Below, piece after piece: positions 16,217 to 24,887 of a stretch of 64,000 bases of DNA. Location: assembly GCF_000738675.1 (NCBI RefSeq), contig NZ_JPUX01000001.1, forward strand, positions 3,658,001 to 3,722,000, in the 5' to 3' direction. The notes beneath the pieces are model-generated. The model searched no databases and was not told where the DNA came from. It saw nothing but the letters and a program-made list of their open reading frames with translations. The translations under genes and the position numbers were made by a program. The first letter of the stretch is position 1. The number at the start of each line of letters is the position of its first letter. This DNA comes from Serratia nematodiphila DZ0503SBS1. Its GTDB lineage: Bacteria; Pseudomonadota; Gammaproteobacteria; Enterobacterales; Enterobacteriaceae.

Positions 16217-17122
16217 ATGATCGAACTGCGTCGCCTGCGGGCGTTCGTCACCGTGGTGGAAGAAGGCAACATCACCCGCGCCGCCGAGCGGCTGTTTATC
16301 CAGCAGCCGCCGCTGACCCGCCTGTTGCAGGGGTTGGAAGACGAATTGGGCGTGAAATTGTTGCAGCGATTGCCGCGCGGCGTGCGCGTCACCGAAGCGG
16401 GCGGTGTGCTGTTCGAAGAAGCCCGCGCCCTGCTGGCGCGCGCCGAACGCCTGCGCGAAGCGGTGCAGCGCGCCGCCCGCGGCGAGCAGGGCCACATCGC
16501 CATCGGTTTCACCAGCTCCGCCGCGCTGCACCCGTTCGTGCCCAACCTGCTGCGCCGCTACCGCGACATCCTGCCGGGCATCACGACTCAGTTGGAAGAG
16601 GCCGGCAGCGGCGAACTGATGGAGGCGTTGCTGGAACAGCGCCTCGACGCCGCCTTCGTGCGCTCGCCGGCCAACGGCATTCCCGGCCTGAGCGTCGAGC
16701 CGGTGCTCAGCGAACCAATGATCGTCGCTCTGCCGCTGGGCCATCGGCTGGCGCATGAGACGCAGCAGCCGCTGCCGTTGGCCGAACTGGCCCACGAGGC
16801 GTTTATTCTCTATCGCCGCCCGGCCGGCCAGGGGCTGTACGACGCCATTCTGGCCGCCTGCCACCGTGCCGGCTTCAGCCCGCGCATCGTGCAGGAAGCG
16901 CCGCGCCTGCCGGCCACCCTCAGCCTGGTCGGTGCCGGATTGGGGGTATCCATCGTGCCCGGTTCGATGCGGCGGCTGGGCGGCGACGGCATCGTCTACC
17001 GCACTCTCGCCGCAGAGGCGCAGCTCAGCGCCCCGCTTTACCTGGCGCTGCGCCGCAGTCCGGCCTCGCCGATCGTCGAGCGCTTTCGGCAACTGGTGCT
17101 GGAGACCGTGGGGCAGTCATAA
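16217..17122 (+). CDS. LysR-family transcriptional regulator
   Basis: 301 residues. The winged helix-turn-helix is at residues 1-60 (LRRLRAFVTVVEEGNITRAA, then QQPPLTRLLQGLEDELGVKL), and a LysR substrate-binding domain follows from about 88 (GHIAIGFTSSAALHPFVP). Two in-frame ATGs exist; GAGG is 1 base from the first (16211) and 7 from the second (16217), so the second is preferred. It is divergent from the chromate transporter pair, the common arrangement for an autoregulated LysR gene controlling its neighbour. Ligand unknown. Confidence 0.9.
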   Translation: MIELRRLRAFVTVVEEGNITRAAERLFIQQPPLTRLLQGLEDELGVKLLQRLPRGVRVTEAGGVLFEEARALLARAERLREAVQRAARGEQGHIAIGFTSSAALHPFVPNLLRRYRDILPGITTQLEEAGSGELMEALLEQRLDAAFVRSPANGIPGLSVEPVLSEPMIVALPLGHRLAHETQQPLPLAELAHEAFILYRRPAGQGLYDAILAACHRAGFSPRIVQEAPRLPATLSLVGAGLGVSIVPGSMRRLGGDGIVYRTLAAEAQLSAPLYLALRRSPASPIVERFRQLVLETVGQS

Positions 17123-17221
17123 AAATAGCCCAAACGGCCAATAAAAAATGACGTTCGTTTATTATTTATTTAAATTATCCGGCGACTAAAATTAATTCCA
17201 TCCAATGACTATTCAACTTCC

Positions 17222-17237
17222 GTTTAATTAATTAAAC
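17222..17237. promoter_or_regulatory. Perfect 16-bp palindrome upstream of the bicupin gene
   Basis: GTTTAATTAATTAAAC is identical to its own reverse complement. It lies 178 bp before the oxalate decarboxylase-like start and 100 bp after the LysR gene stop, in an AT-rich 292-bp gap with no other gene. It could be an operator or simply AT-rich low-complexity DNA; no regulator is assigned. Confidence 0.45.
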
Positions 17238-17414
17238 CTGCACTCACTTAGTAACAAACGCAAACAAATAAGCGCCTACGCAATACCTTCCAGCCGCTAG
17301 GATTTAAGGGTCACAGCCTATTTCCGCCGATGACAAAAAATCATTTCAATGGCGAACGCGCCTTCCCTGTCGCCTGCTTCTGCAGGCGCACGGCTTTATA
17401 TTGGAGAAAATGCT

Positions 17415-18584
17415 ATGCTATCGCGTCGTGATATATTGAAAGTCTCCGCCGTCAGCGCGGCCGCCGCCGGCATGATTGGCGGCATCGCCAAAAATGCCGC
17501 TGCCGACGACCATCGCAATATCGTGCCCCCCAGCAGCTATCAGCCGCCTGCCGATGCGCAGCATCTCTATAAATACAAATTCACCGACAGCAAAAAGCGC
17601 AGCCTACCCAGCGGCTGGGCGCGCGAAGCCACCGTCGAGCAATTCCCGATCTCCGAGGGCGTGGCCGGCGTCGACATGACGCTGGAACCGGGCGGCGTGC
17701 GCGAACTGCACTGGCATGCCATCGCCGCCGAATGGGCGTTTATGCTGGAGGGCCATGCGCGCATCACCATTCTCGATCCCGAAGGCAAATGCGAAGTGGC
17801 GGATTTCGGGCCCGGCGACGTCTGGTATTTCCCGAAAGGCTACGGCCATTCCATTCAGGCGTTGGCGGACGGCGCGCATTTTATTTTGGCGTTCGATAAC
17901 GGCCATTTCTCCGAATTCGGCACCTTCAGCATCACCGATTGGGTGGCGCATATGCCGAAAGAGGTATTGGAAAAAAGCGTCAACATGCCGGCGGCGGTAT
18001 TTTCCAAGGCCAAACAGGGTGAAGCTTATATTGTCGGCGGCGCCATCCCGCCCACCTTGCCATTGCCGAAAAACGACGGCGGATTAAATAACGCCCCGCT
18101 GACCCACCGTTATGAATTAATGAAGCAAAAGCCGTTCTTTGAAAATGACGCGGGCAGCGTCCATTTGGTGTCGTCAAAAGAATTCCCCATCTCCACCACC
18201 ATGACCGGCATCATCGAGATCGTGAAACCCGGCGCGATCCGGGAATTGCACTGGCACCCCAATGCCAACGAATGGCAATACTATATTTCCGGCAAAGGCC
18301 GAATGACGGTGTTCAGCTCGCACGGTCACGCGCAGACGGAAGAGTACGCCCCTTCAGACGTCGGTTACGTGCCGCAGGGCTTCGGCCATTACATCGAGAA
18401 CATCGGCGATGAGGATTTGAAGGTCTTGATCGTGATGGACAACGGCATTTATCAGGATATTTCGTTGTCCGACTGGCTGGCGAAAACCCCGGCCTACCTG
18501 CTGGCGGACAACTTCAACAATCAGGTTGAGGACTGGCAGGATCGGCCAAAAGACAAACGGGTGATGTCGCGGCGCAGCCGCTGA
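17415..18584 (+). CDS. Tat-exported bicupin, oxalate decarboxylase family
   Basis: About 389 residues. The N-terminus has a twin-arginine motif (SRRDILK) and hydrophobic AAAAGMIGG stretch, so the protein is probably folded and metallated before export. Two cupin domains follow, each with Mn-type ligands: HWHAIAAEW with later GYGHSI in domain 1, and HWHPNANEW with GFGHYI in domain 2. In Bacillus OxdC the lid of domain 1 reads SENST and its Glu is the proton donor; here the aligned segment is SEFGT, keeping the Glu but changing the next residues, so decarboxylase versus oxidase activity is uncertain. GGAG lies 8-9 bases before the ATG at 17415. Monocistronic, ended by a strong hairpin. Confidence 0.88.
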   Translation: MLSRRDILKVSAVSAAAAGMIGGIAKNAAADDHRNIVPPSSYQPPADAQHLYKYKFTDSKKRSLPSGWAREATVEQFPISEGVAGVDMTLEPGGVRELHWHAIAAEWAFMLEGHARITILDPEGKCEVADFGPGDVWYFPKGYGHSIQALADGAHFILAFDNGHFSEFGTFSITDWVAHMPKEVLEKSVNMPAAVFSKAKQGEAYIVGGAIPPTLPLPKNDGGLNNAPLTHRYELMKQKPFFENDAGSVHLVSSKEFPISTTMTGIIEIVKPGAIRELHWHPNANEWQYYISGKGRMTVFSSHGHAQTEEYAPSDVGYVPQGFGHYIENIGDEDLKVLIVMDNGIYQDISLSDWLAKTPAYLLADNFNNQVEDWQDRPKDKRVMSRRSR

Positions 18585-18590
18585 CGCCGC

Positions 18591-18621
18591 GGCGAGGGAG
18601 CCGCTCCCTCGCCGCTTTTCT
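18591..18621 (+). terminator. Rho-independent terminator after the bicupin gene
   Basis: GGCGAGGGAG-CCG-CTCCCTCGCC forms a perfect 10-bp stem followed by GCTTTTCTTT on the plus strand. It starts 6 bp after the bicupin stop. There is no T-tract on the minus strand. Confidence 0.85.
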
Positions 18622-19926
18622 TTACTGCTTGCGCTGCTCCGCCACCTGTTTGGCGGTGACTTTGCCTTGCTTGTCGCCGAAATGGCCGACCACAAAGTTG
18701 GCGACCGCCGCCACTTCCTCGTCGGAATAGGCGCTGCCGAACGCCGGCATCATCTCATGCCGCTCGCCGACGCTGATGCTCGTCCCCTTCAGGATGGCCT
18801 GCACCACGCTGCGCCCCTGCGGATCGTTCACCGCCGTGCTGCCGACCAGCGATGCGTACTCGCTCTGGCGGCCCGGCCCGTTCCACTGGTGGCAACCGCT
18901 GCAGTCGTTGGCGAACACCCGGCGCCCAAGCGAACTGTCTTGCCCGCCCGGCAGGATCGGGGTGGAAGCCCCCGCGCCCTTCGGCTGCAGGTTCACCGCC
19001 GCCGCGCCGTCGCCGGCGATAGGCTCGATGTCGCGCAGGTATTTCACCAGCGCCAAATTATCTTCCGGCGTCAGGAACTGCAGGCTGTTTTCCACCGCTT
19101 CCGCCATCGGGCCGGCGGCGCTGCTGCGCCCCGGCGCATGGCCGGTAGCCAGATATTGCGACAGCTGCTGGTCGCTCCAGCCGCCGATGCCGGTCTGTTT
19201 GTCCGGCGTGATGTTGGCGGCGAACCAGCCCTGCACCACTTCACCGCTCAGGTGCTTGCTCTGGTTAAGACCGAACCCCAGATTGCGCGGCGTATGGCAC
19301 TCGCCGCAGTGGCCCAGCGCCGTCGCCAGATAGGCGCCGCGATTCCACTGTTCATCCTTGTTGAGATCCGGCGCGAAGCGCTGCTCATGGAAGAACGCCA
19401 GGTTCCAGAATTTCATGCCCCAGCGCTGGTTGAACGGGAACGACAGCTCGTTTTGCGGGTTGGCCTGTTTCACCGGCGGCAGGCTGAACAGATAATCCTT
19501 GATCGCCAGCACGTCGTCGCGGCTCAGCCCGGTGTACGAGGTATAAGGCATCGCCGGATACAGGTTGCCCTGCGGGCCGATGCCCTCACGCACCGCGCGC
19601 ACGAACTGATCGTCGCTCCAGTTGCCGATGCCGGTCTCCTTGTCGGCGGTAATATTGGTGCCGTAAATGGTGCCGAACGGCAATTTGAAGGCGAAGCCGC
19701 CCGCATAAGGCGCGCCGCCCGGCGCGGTGTGGCACGCCACGCAGTCGGCGGCGCGCGCCAGGTACTCGCCGCGCGCCAGTTTGTCGGTCATGCCGGCCGG
19801 CGCCCCGGCGATCGGCGCCGCCGGCTCAGCGCCGGTTGGCCGCAGCAGCGTGTACAGCGCGTATCCTCCCGCCAACACCACCACGGCGATAATCAGCCAT
19901 AACAGCCCTTTCAAGGCATTGCTCAT
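18622..19926 (-). CDS. Membrane-anchored triheme cytochrome c, electron acceptor subunit
   Basis: 434 residues with an N-terminal membrane anchor (LLWLIIAVVVLAGGYALY) and three CxxCH heme motifs: CVACH near residue 62, CGECH near 205 and CSGCH near 341. The layout matches the cytochrome subunits of alcohol and aldehyde dehydrogenases. It is the third gene of an operon with a 2Fe-2S protein and a molybdopterin subunit, so it should carry electrons from the periplasmic hydroxylase to the respiratory chain. GGGAG lies upstream of the ATG. Confidence 0.92.
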   Translation of the reverse strand: MSNALKGLLWLIIAVVVLAGGYALYTLLRPTGAEPAAPIAGAPAGMTDKLARGEYLARAADCVACHTAPGGAPYAGGFAFKLPFGTIYGTNITADKETGIGNWSDDQFVRAVREGIGPQGNLYPAMPYTSYTGLSRDDVLAIKDYLFSLPPVKQANPQNELSFPFNQRWGMKFWNLAFFHEQRFAPDLNKDEQWNRGAYLATALGHCGECHTPRNLGFGLNQSKHLSGEVVQGWFAANITPDKQTGIGGWSDQQLSQYLATGHAPGRSSAAGPMAEAVENSLQFLTPEDNLALVKYLRDIEPIAGDGAAAVNLQPKGAGASTPILPGGQDSSLGRRVFANDCSGCHQWNGPGRQSEYASLVGSTAVNDPQGRSVVQAILKGTSISVGERHEMMPAFGSAYSDEEVAAVANFVVGHFGDKQGKVTAKQVAEQRKQ

Positions 19927-19937
19927 CGCATCTCTCC

Positions 19938-20396
19938 CTAACCCAACGCCTTGGCGGCCTGGTGGATGGCGGCGCGAATGCGCACATAGGTGGCGCAGCG
20001 GCAGACGTTGCCGCCCATCGCCGCGTCAATGTCCGCATCGCTCGGATCCTTGCTTTGCGCCAACAGCGCGCTGGCGCTCATGATCTGGCCGGACTGGCAG
20101 TAACCGCACTGCACCACGTCCAGATCAAGCCAGGCTTCCTGCACCGCCTTGCCTTCCGGTGTGGCGCCCACGGCTTCGATGGTGGTGATTTTCTTGCCGA
20201 CGGCGGCGGAGACCGGCGTCATGCACGAACGCACCGGCACGCCGTCCAGATGCACGGTACAGGCGCCGCACATGGCGATGCCGCAGCCGAACTTGGTGCC
20301 GGTCAGGCCGGCTTCGTCACGCAGAAACCACAGCAGCGGCATGTGCGGATCGCCCTCAAAGGTCAGCGGCTGATCGTTTACAGTTAAATGAATCAT
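19938..20396 (-). CDS. 2Fe-2S subunit of molybdenum hydroxylase (IorA/CoxS type)
   Basis: 152 residues. The N-terminal plant-type ferredoxin cluster has [15 protein letters not shown]; the C-terminal helical cluster has [10 protein letters not shown] and NVCRCATY. This is the small iron-sulfur subunit that passes electrons from the molybdenum site. The ATG overlaps the stop of the molybdopterin subunit gene (ATGA), and the cytochrome gene follows 11 bp after its stop. Confidence 0.95.
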   Translation of the reverse strand: MIHLTVNDQPLTFEGDPHMPLLWFLRDEAGLTGTKFGCGIAMCGACTVHLDGVPVRSCMTPVSAAVGKKITTIEAVGATPEGKAVQEAWLDLDVVQCGYCQSGQIMSASALLAQSKDPSDADIDAAMGGNVCRCATYVRIRAAIHQAAKALG

Positions 20397-22618
20397 CAGG
20401 TTCTCTCCTTGTCAGACGCCGGATTCGCAGTGGGATTATGCAGCGGCAGGCTCAGCGAGGTGCGGGGCCGCCCGAGCAGCGCCAGCGCATTGCCGACCGC
20501 CGGGGCGATGGTCGGCACCCCCAGCTCGCCCACGCCGGTCGGTTTCTCGGTCGAGGGCACGATGATCACCTCGATCTCCGGCATCTCATCGATGCGCAGC
20601 GGGCGGAAGTTATTGAAATTGGACTGTTCGACCACGCCGTCTTTCAGCGTGATATTGCCGTATAGCGCCATGCTGAGGCCGTAACCGATGCCGCCCTCGA
20701 TCTGCGCGCGGATCACGTCGGGGTTCACCGCCACGCCGCAGTCCACCGCGCACCACACTTTATGCACTTTCGGGATGCCGCCCTCGCCGATCGACACCTC
20801 GGCCACCTGCGCCACATAGGTATCGAACGCCTTGGCGACGCCCACGCCGCGCGCGCGCCCGTCCACCACCTTGGCGCCCTGCCAGCCGGCGGCTTTGGCC
20901 ACCGCCCGCAGCACGCCCGCCGCGCGCGGCGCATCGCCCATCAGCGCCAGCCGCCCTTCGACCGGATCCTGCCCGGTTTCCTGCAACAGCTGATCGATAA
21001 AGCTCTCCACCGCATGGCCGGTGTGGGTGCTGGCGACCGACCGCAGCGAGGTGGTCGGCACCTTGCCGGGCACGATGTGCGCATCGCAGCGGAAGGCTTC
21101 GAAGGTGTATGACACCTCGCTGGCGCCCTCGACCATCATTTGATCGAGCCCGTTGACCACCAGCGCATCCATCGCGCTGTGGCGCGTCCAGGAGTGGCCG
21201 ACCACGGTATCGGTCCAGCCCACCACCTTGCCGCCGCGAATGGCGCCGCGCAGGCGGTGCAGGATCATCGGGCGATACCAGCCGTTGCGGATGTCGTCCT
21301 CGCGCGTCCACACCACCTTCACGCCGTAACCGGGGCCGATGCCCTTGGCCGCCGCCGCCATGTCGGCCGCCAGATCCGGCCCCAGCGTCGGGTTGCCTAA
21401 ATCGATGCGCCGGCCGAAGCTGCCGCCCGCCAGAATGGTTTCAATCTGCACCTTGTCCGGCGGCAGCTCGAACAGATCGCACAGCTGCTTATGGTCAAGC
21501 GTCTGGATTTGGCAGCCGTAGCGCGCCTTAACGCTCTCGCCGTCCCAGAACAGATAGCCGCCCAGCGGCTCCATCGGCGCGTGGGCGACGTACGGGAAGG
21601 TGTATTCAGCCTCGATCACCTTGTCGGCCTTATCGAACACCTCGTCCGGCTTGCCGTGGCTCTTCGCCACCACGCCGGTTTTTTGCGCCACCTGGCGGAA
21701 CTCGGCGTAGATTTCCTCGGTGTTGCGCCGTTCGGCCTGCGCATCGTCCCAGGTGACCCTCAGCCGTTCCCGCCCCTGGATCGCCGCCCAGGTGTTTTTG
21801 GCGTAAACCGCTACGCCGGTGGCAACCTGTTTCACCGCCACCACGCCCGGCACCGCCAGCGCCCGCTCGGCGTCGAAGGTCGCCACTTTGCCGCCGAAAC
21901 GCGGCGGTTTCTTGATGGTGACGGTCAGCATGTCCGGCTCGTGGATATCCTGCGAGAACTGCGCGCTGCCGTTGGTTTTCGCCAGCGAATCGACGCGGTG
22001 CAAACCGCGCGTTTTGCCGATCAGGGTGAAATTGGCCGGATCCTTCAGCGTCAGGCTGGCGGGATCGGGCGGCGGCAACGTGGCGGCCAGCGCGGCGAAC
22101 TCGCCAAAGCCCGCTTCGCGCCCGCTGGCGGCATGGCGGATCTTGCCCGCCTGCACGGTGATTTCCTGCGCCGAGGTTTTCCAGCTCTGCGCGGCGGCCT
22201 GCACCAGCAGCGCGCGCGCCATGGCGCCCATGCGCCGCATTTGCTCATAGGCATTGGCCACCGAGCTGGAACCGCCGGTCCCCTGGAATCCGAAGGCCAG
22301 GTTTTTGTAGATATTGGTGTCCACCGGCGCGGCCACGACCCGCACCTGCGCCCAATCGGCATCGAGCTCTTCGGCAACCAGCGTCGCCATGCCGGTATAG
22401 ACCCCCTGGCCCACTTCGGTGTGTTTACTGATGACGGTGACGACGCCGTCGGCGCCGATCTGAACGAAGGCGTTGGCGTCTAACGCCGCCGTGCCGGAGA
22501 CGGCCGGGGCGTTCGAGCGCGCCAGCGCGCCGGTGGACGGCAGATAGGCGCCGATCACCAACGCCCCGGCGCCGACGATAAACCGCCGCCGCGAAAGCGG
22601 AACTTGGGATATGCTCAT
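20396..22618 (-). CDS. Molybdopterin-binding subunit of xanthine dehydrogenase-family hydroxylase (IorB-like)
   Basis: 740 residues. A twin-arginine signal ([18 protein letters not shown]) shows it is exported folded. The body has the two-part aldehyde oxidase/xanthine dehydrogenase molybdopterin fold, with GGSFGRRID near residue 400 and the active-site Glu in [10 protein letters not shown] near 710. The two-gene IorAB pattern, with no FAD subunit and a cytochrome c partner, is that of isoquinoline or aldehyde oxidoreductases. The true substrate, an aldehyde or N-heterocycle, is not shown by sequence. GGAG precedes the ATG. First gene of the three-gene operon. Confidence 0.92.
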   Translation of the reverse strand: MSISQVPLSRRRFIVGAGALVIGAYLPSTGALARSNAPAVSGTAALDANAFVQIGADGVVTVISKHTEVGQGVYTGMATLVAEELDADWAQVRVVAAPVDTNIYKNLAFGFQGTGGSSSVANAYEQMRRMGAMARALLVQAAAQSWKTSAQEITVQAGKIRHAASGREAGFGEFAALAATLPPPDPASLTLKDPANFTLIGKTRGLHRVDSLAKTNGSAQFSQDIHEPDMLTVTIKKPPRFGGKVATFDAERALAVPGVVAVKQVATGVAVYAKNTWAAIQGRERLRVTWDDAQAERRNTEEIYAEFRQVAQKTGVVAKSHGKPDEVFDKADKVIEAEYTFPYVAHAPMEPLGGYLFWDGESVKARYGCQIQTLDHKQLCDLFELPPDKVQIETILAGGSFGRRIDLGNPTLGPDLAADMAAAAKGIGPGYGVKVVWTREDDIRNGWYRPMILHRLRGAIRGGKVVGWTDTVVGHSWTRHSAMDALVVNGLDQMMVEGASEVSYTFEAFRCDAHIVPGKVPTTSLRSVASTHTGHAVESFIDQLLQETGQDPVEGRLALMGDAPRAAGVLRAVAKAAGWQGAKVVDGRARGVGVAKAFDTYVAQVAEVSIGEGGIPKVHKVWCAVDCGVAVNPDVIRAQIEGGIGYGLSMALYGNITLKDGVVEQSNFNNFRPLRIDEMPEIEVIIVPSTEKPTGVGELGVPTIAPAVGNALALLGRPRTSLSLPLHNPTANPASDKERT

Positions 22619-22819
22619 TGCTCATGACTCCAAAAAAACCGAAGGCGTCACTGCCTTCGGCGAAACAACTCTTGTTATGGGAATGGCTTGCCGCGCCGAT
22701 CAGGTGACATAGCGCAACAGAGCAATAATTAGCGTAGCCTATTATTCAGCAGGCCTAATCTTGATAAGGGATTTTCTGTTGGAGAATCGTGCGGTGCGGG
22801 CGGGAACCCGCACCGGGGG

Positions 22820-23644
22820 TCAGCTCTGCGTCGTCGCCAGAGAGGAAAAGACGCTGAGCAGGCGGATTTGCGCCGCCATGTTGTCGCTGTCGAAGGCCAC
22901 GGTGAGCGCGTCCTGGCGCTGCACGCCGGGCACCAGGCTGAACAGATCCGCTAGCACCGGTTTGGCCGCCATCAACGTCAGCCGGTAAGGTGGCATGAAG
23001 CGGCGCTCCACCGGCAGTCTGGCGCCCTGGCGCACCTGCTGCATCGCCCGCTCGCGGATCTCCGCCCGCGCCCGCTGAGGGCTGAGCGATTCAGCGGCGG
23101 TTTGCGAGATGGCGCGTTTCACGCAAACATAGCCAGATTGCGGATAACGCTCAGCGATCCAACGTTGCAGCTCGTCGTCACCGCTCACCAGCCACAGCGG
23201 GACGTTCAACTCGGCCGCCGCCGCCGCATACAGATCGCTTTCGCCTACCACCTCGCCGTTCAGGCTGACGCGGTAAAAGGCCCGGCCATTGATGGTATGC
23301 GCCAGCACGCCGCGTTCGCCGGCGGCGCTGTGATAACCGATACACATCAGGCCGTCGTAACGTTGATGCTGCAGCCCTTCCACCATCGATAGCCCGCGCG
23401 GTTTGCCCTGCACCAGGCGCGCCCGCGCATCGATGCGATCGGCGCGCAGGTTCTGCATCATCGCGTGGCTGTCGGCCACCGTCACCTCGGTGGCGCCGCC
23501 GGCAAAAGCGCCGTCGATGGCGGCGTTGACCTCCTGCTCCATCAGCTCGCGCGCCGCCGCATAGTCAGCATGGGCCGGGTTGCACTGCTCCGGCCGCATC
23601 ACGCCGGCGATACCCTCGATATCCGCAGAGATAAAGACTTTCAC
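22820..23644 (-). CDS. M55-family D-aminopeptidase (DppA-like)
   Basis: 274 residues starting MKVFISADIEGIAGV, the exact opening of M55 zinc peptidases; the Asp and Glu in SADIEG are zinc ligands. VADSHAMMQN near residue 60 and IGYHSAAGERGVLAHT near 105 add further family ligands. DppA enzymes form decamers that cut N-terminal D-residues from short peptides in the cytoplasm. It lies 16 bp after a DmpA-like aminopeptidase gene on the same strand, so both probably serve peptide turnover in one operon. A GC-rich stem-loop without T-tract lies just downstream (22794-22816). Confidence 0.92.
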   Translation of the reverse strand: MKVFISADIEGIAGVMRPEQCNPAHADYAAARELMEQEVNAAIDGAFAGGATEVTVADSHAMMQNLRADRIDARARLVQGKPRGLSMVEGLQHQRYDGLMCIGYHSAAGERGVLAHTINGRAFYRVSLNGEVVGESDLYAAAAAELNVPLWLVSGDDELQRWIAERYPQSGYVCVKRAISQTAAESLSPQRARAEIRERAMQQVRQGARLPVERRFMPPYRLTLMAAKPVLADLFSLVPGVQRQDALTVAFDSDNMAAQIRLLSVFSSLATTQS

Positions 23645-23660
23645 ATCACACTCCCGTTAT

Positions 23661-24716
23661 TTAATTTTCCGCCAGCCGATCGAGCAGCGGGCCCAACGCC
23701 ATACGATCGTGCTGCTGGAAACCGCTGACGCCTTCGGCGCTGAGCAAGGCATCCAGCACCGCGTATTCGGTGGCGTCCGCGGCCGCCGCAAACAGCGGCT
23801 CCAGCCGTTCGTCCGGCAACGTCGCCCCCAGCAACCGGGTGGAAAACGCCAGCGCGATATCGCCGGAGCCGTGCCCCCAATGGCTGCCCACCCGCCCCAA
23901 ACCAGCGCCCGCGCGGCGGGCGATGCGGTTCAGCTGGCGGCTGTCCAGCGCCCGATCGCAGGCGATGATGATAATGACCGAACCGGCGTCTACCTGCGGC
24001 GGCGGATCCGCCAACAGTTTGCCCAGCGCCTGGCCAACGCGCACGCCGCTCAGCGTCAACGAGTCGAGGGTGCCGAAGTTGGCCAGCACCAGCACGCCGA
24101 GCGTGGTGCCAAGCCCTGGGCAATAGCGTGAGGCAGTGCCGATGCCCCCTTTCAAGCCGAAGCTGCTCATGCCGCGCCCGGCACCGACGCTGCCGCGCGC
24201 AAAGCGGGTGGAATGGTTATCCAGCGCGCTGAAGACGTGCTCCTCACGCACCGCCATCGCCTGAATATCGTTGAGGTAACCGTCGTTGCACTCCAGCACC
24301 AGCGGGTTAATGGTGGCGCTGCCGCGGCCGATCTGCGGGTAACGCAGACAGCTGCGCCGCACCATGGCGTTGAACAGCGTGCCGACGGCGAAGGTGTTGC
24401 TCAGCAGGATCGGCGTTTGCAGCACCCCCAGCTCGTTCAGCTGCACCAACCCCAGCGGCTTGGCGAAGCCGTTGAGCACCGCGCTGCCGCACGGCAGCGG
24501 CTGGTTAAACAGATCGCCCGGCGGCACGATGGCGGTAACGCCGGTCTGGCATTCGCCGTCGGCCAGCGTGTGATGCCCGACGCTGACGCCCGGCACGTCG
24601 CACAGGGTGTCGGTCGGGCCGGCCGGATAGCGCGCGCCCGGCAGGCGGCGATGGCGCCGCCAATAGCTCAGCAGATTGTCGAGGCTTTGTTGTTCAAACG
24701 CCTGGCTGTCTGTCAT
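23661..24716 (-). CDS. P1/S58-family self-processing aminopeptidase (DmpA-like)
   Basis: 351 residues from MTDSQAFEQQSLDN. The N-terminal nucleophile signature is ARGSVGAGRGMSSFG: by the DmpA/BapA precedent the chain cleaves itself between the Gly and Ser176, and the Ser becomes the N-terminal nucleophile of the beta subunit. CDVPGVSVGHHT near residue 40 and NTFAVGTLFN near 108 are also family-typical. These enzymes release N-terminal D-Ala or beta-amino residues. The frame is open to 24827, but GAGGG upstream of the ATG at 24716 and family alignment decide the start. In operon with the M55 peptidase. Confidence 0.92.
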   Translation of the reverse strand: MTDSQAFEQQSLDNLLSYWRRHRRLPGARYPAGPTDTLCDVPGVSVGHHTLADGECQTGVTAIVPPGDLFNQPLPCGSAVLNGFAKPLGLVQLNELGVLQTPILLSNTFAVGTLFNAMVRRSCLRYPQIGRGSATINPLVLECNDGYLNDIQAMAVREEHVFSALDNHSTRFARGSVGAGRGMSSFGLKGGIGTASRYCPGLGTTLGVLVLANFGTLDSLTLSGVRVGQALGKLLADPPPQVDAGSVIIIIACDRALDSRQLNRIARRAGAGLGRVGSHWGHGSGDIALAFSTRLLGATLPDERLEPLFAAAADATEYAVLDALLSAEGVSGFQQHDRMALGPLLDRLAEN

Positions 24717-24887
24717 GGTTCCCTCATCCGCCGTCAGCCCATCAGAAAACCAGAATATCGCGCAATGCGCCGCGCCGTAAATTGAAAGCCGAAGCGAGCA
24801 GCAAAAATAGCCTTGCCCCATCGCCATTTATTGGTTTTTTGGGGGGGAAACAGTGTAAATGGCCGGTGCCGCGGGTGATATCCCCCC

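Noticed and set aside
15692..17092. A 466-residue minus-strand open frame spanning the LysR and CHR genes
   Set aside because: Crosses a real intergenic region and overlaps two convincing genes on different frames or strands.
22794..22816. A GC-rich inverted repeat after the M55 peptidase gene
   Set aside because: A good stem but no T-tract on either strand, so not called a terminator.
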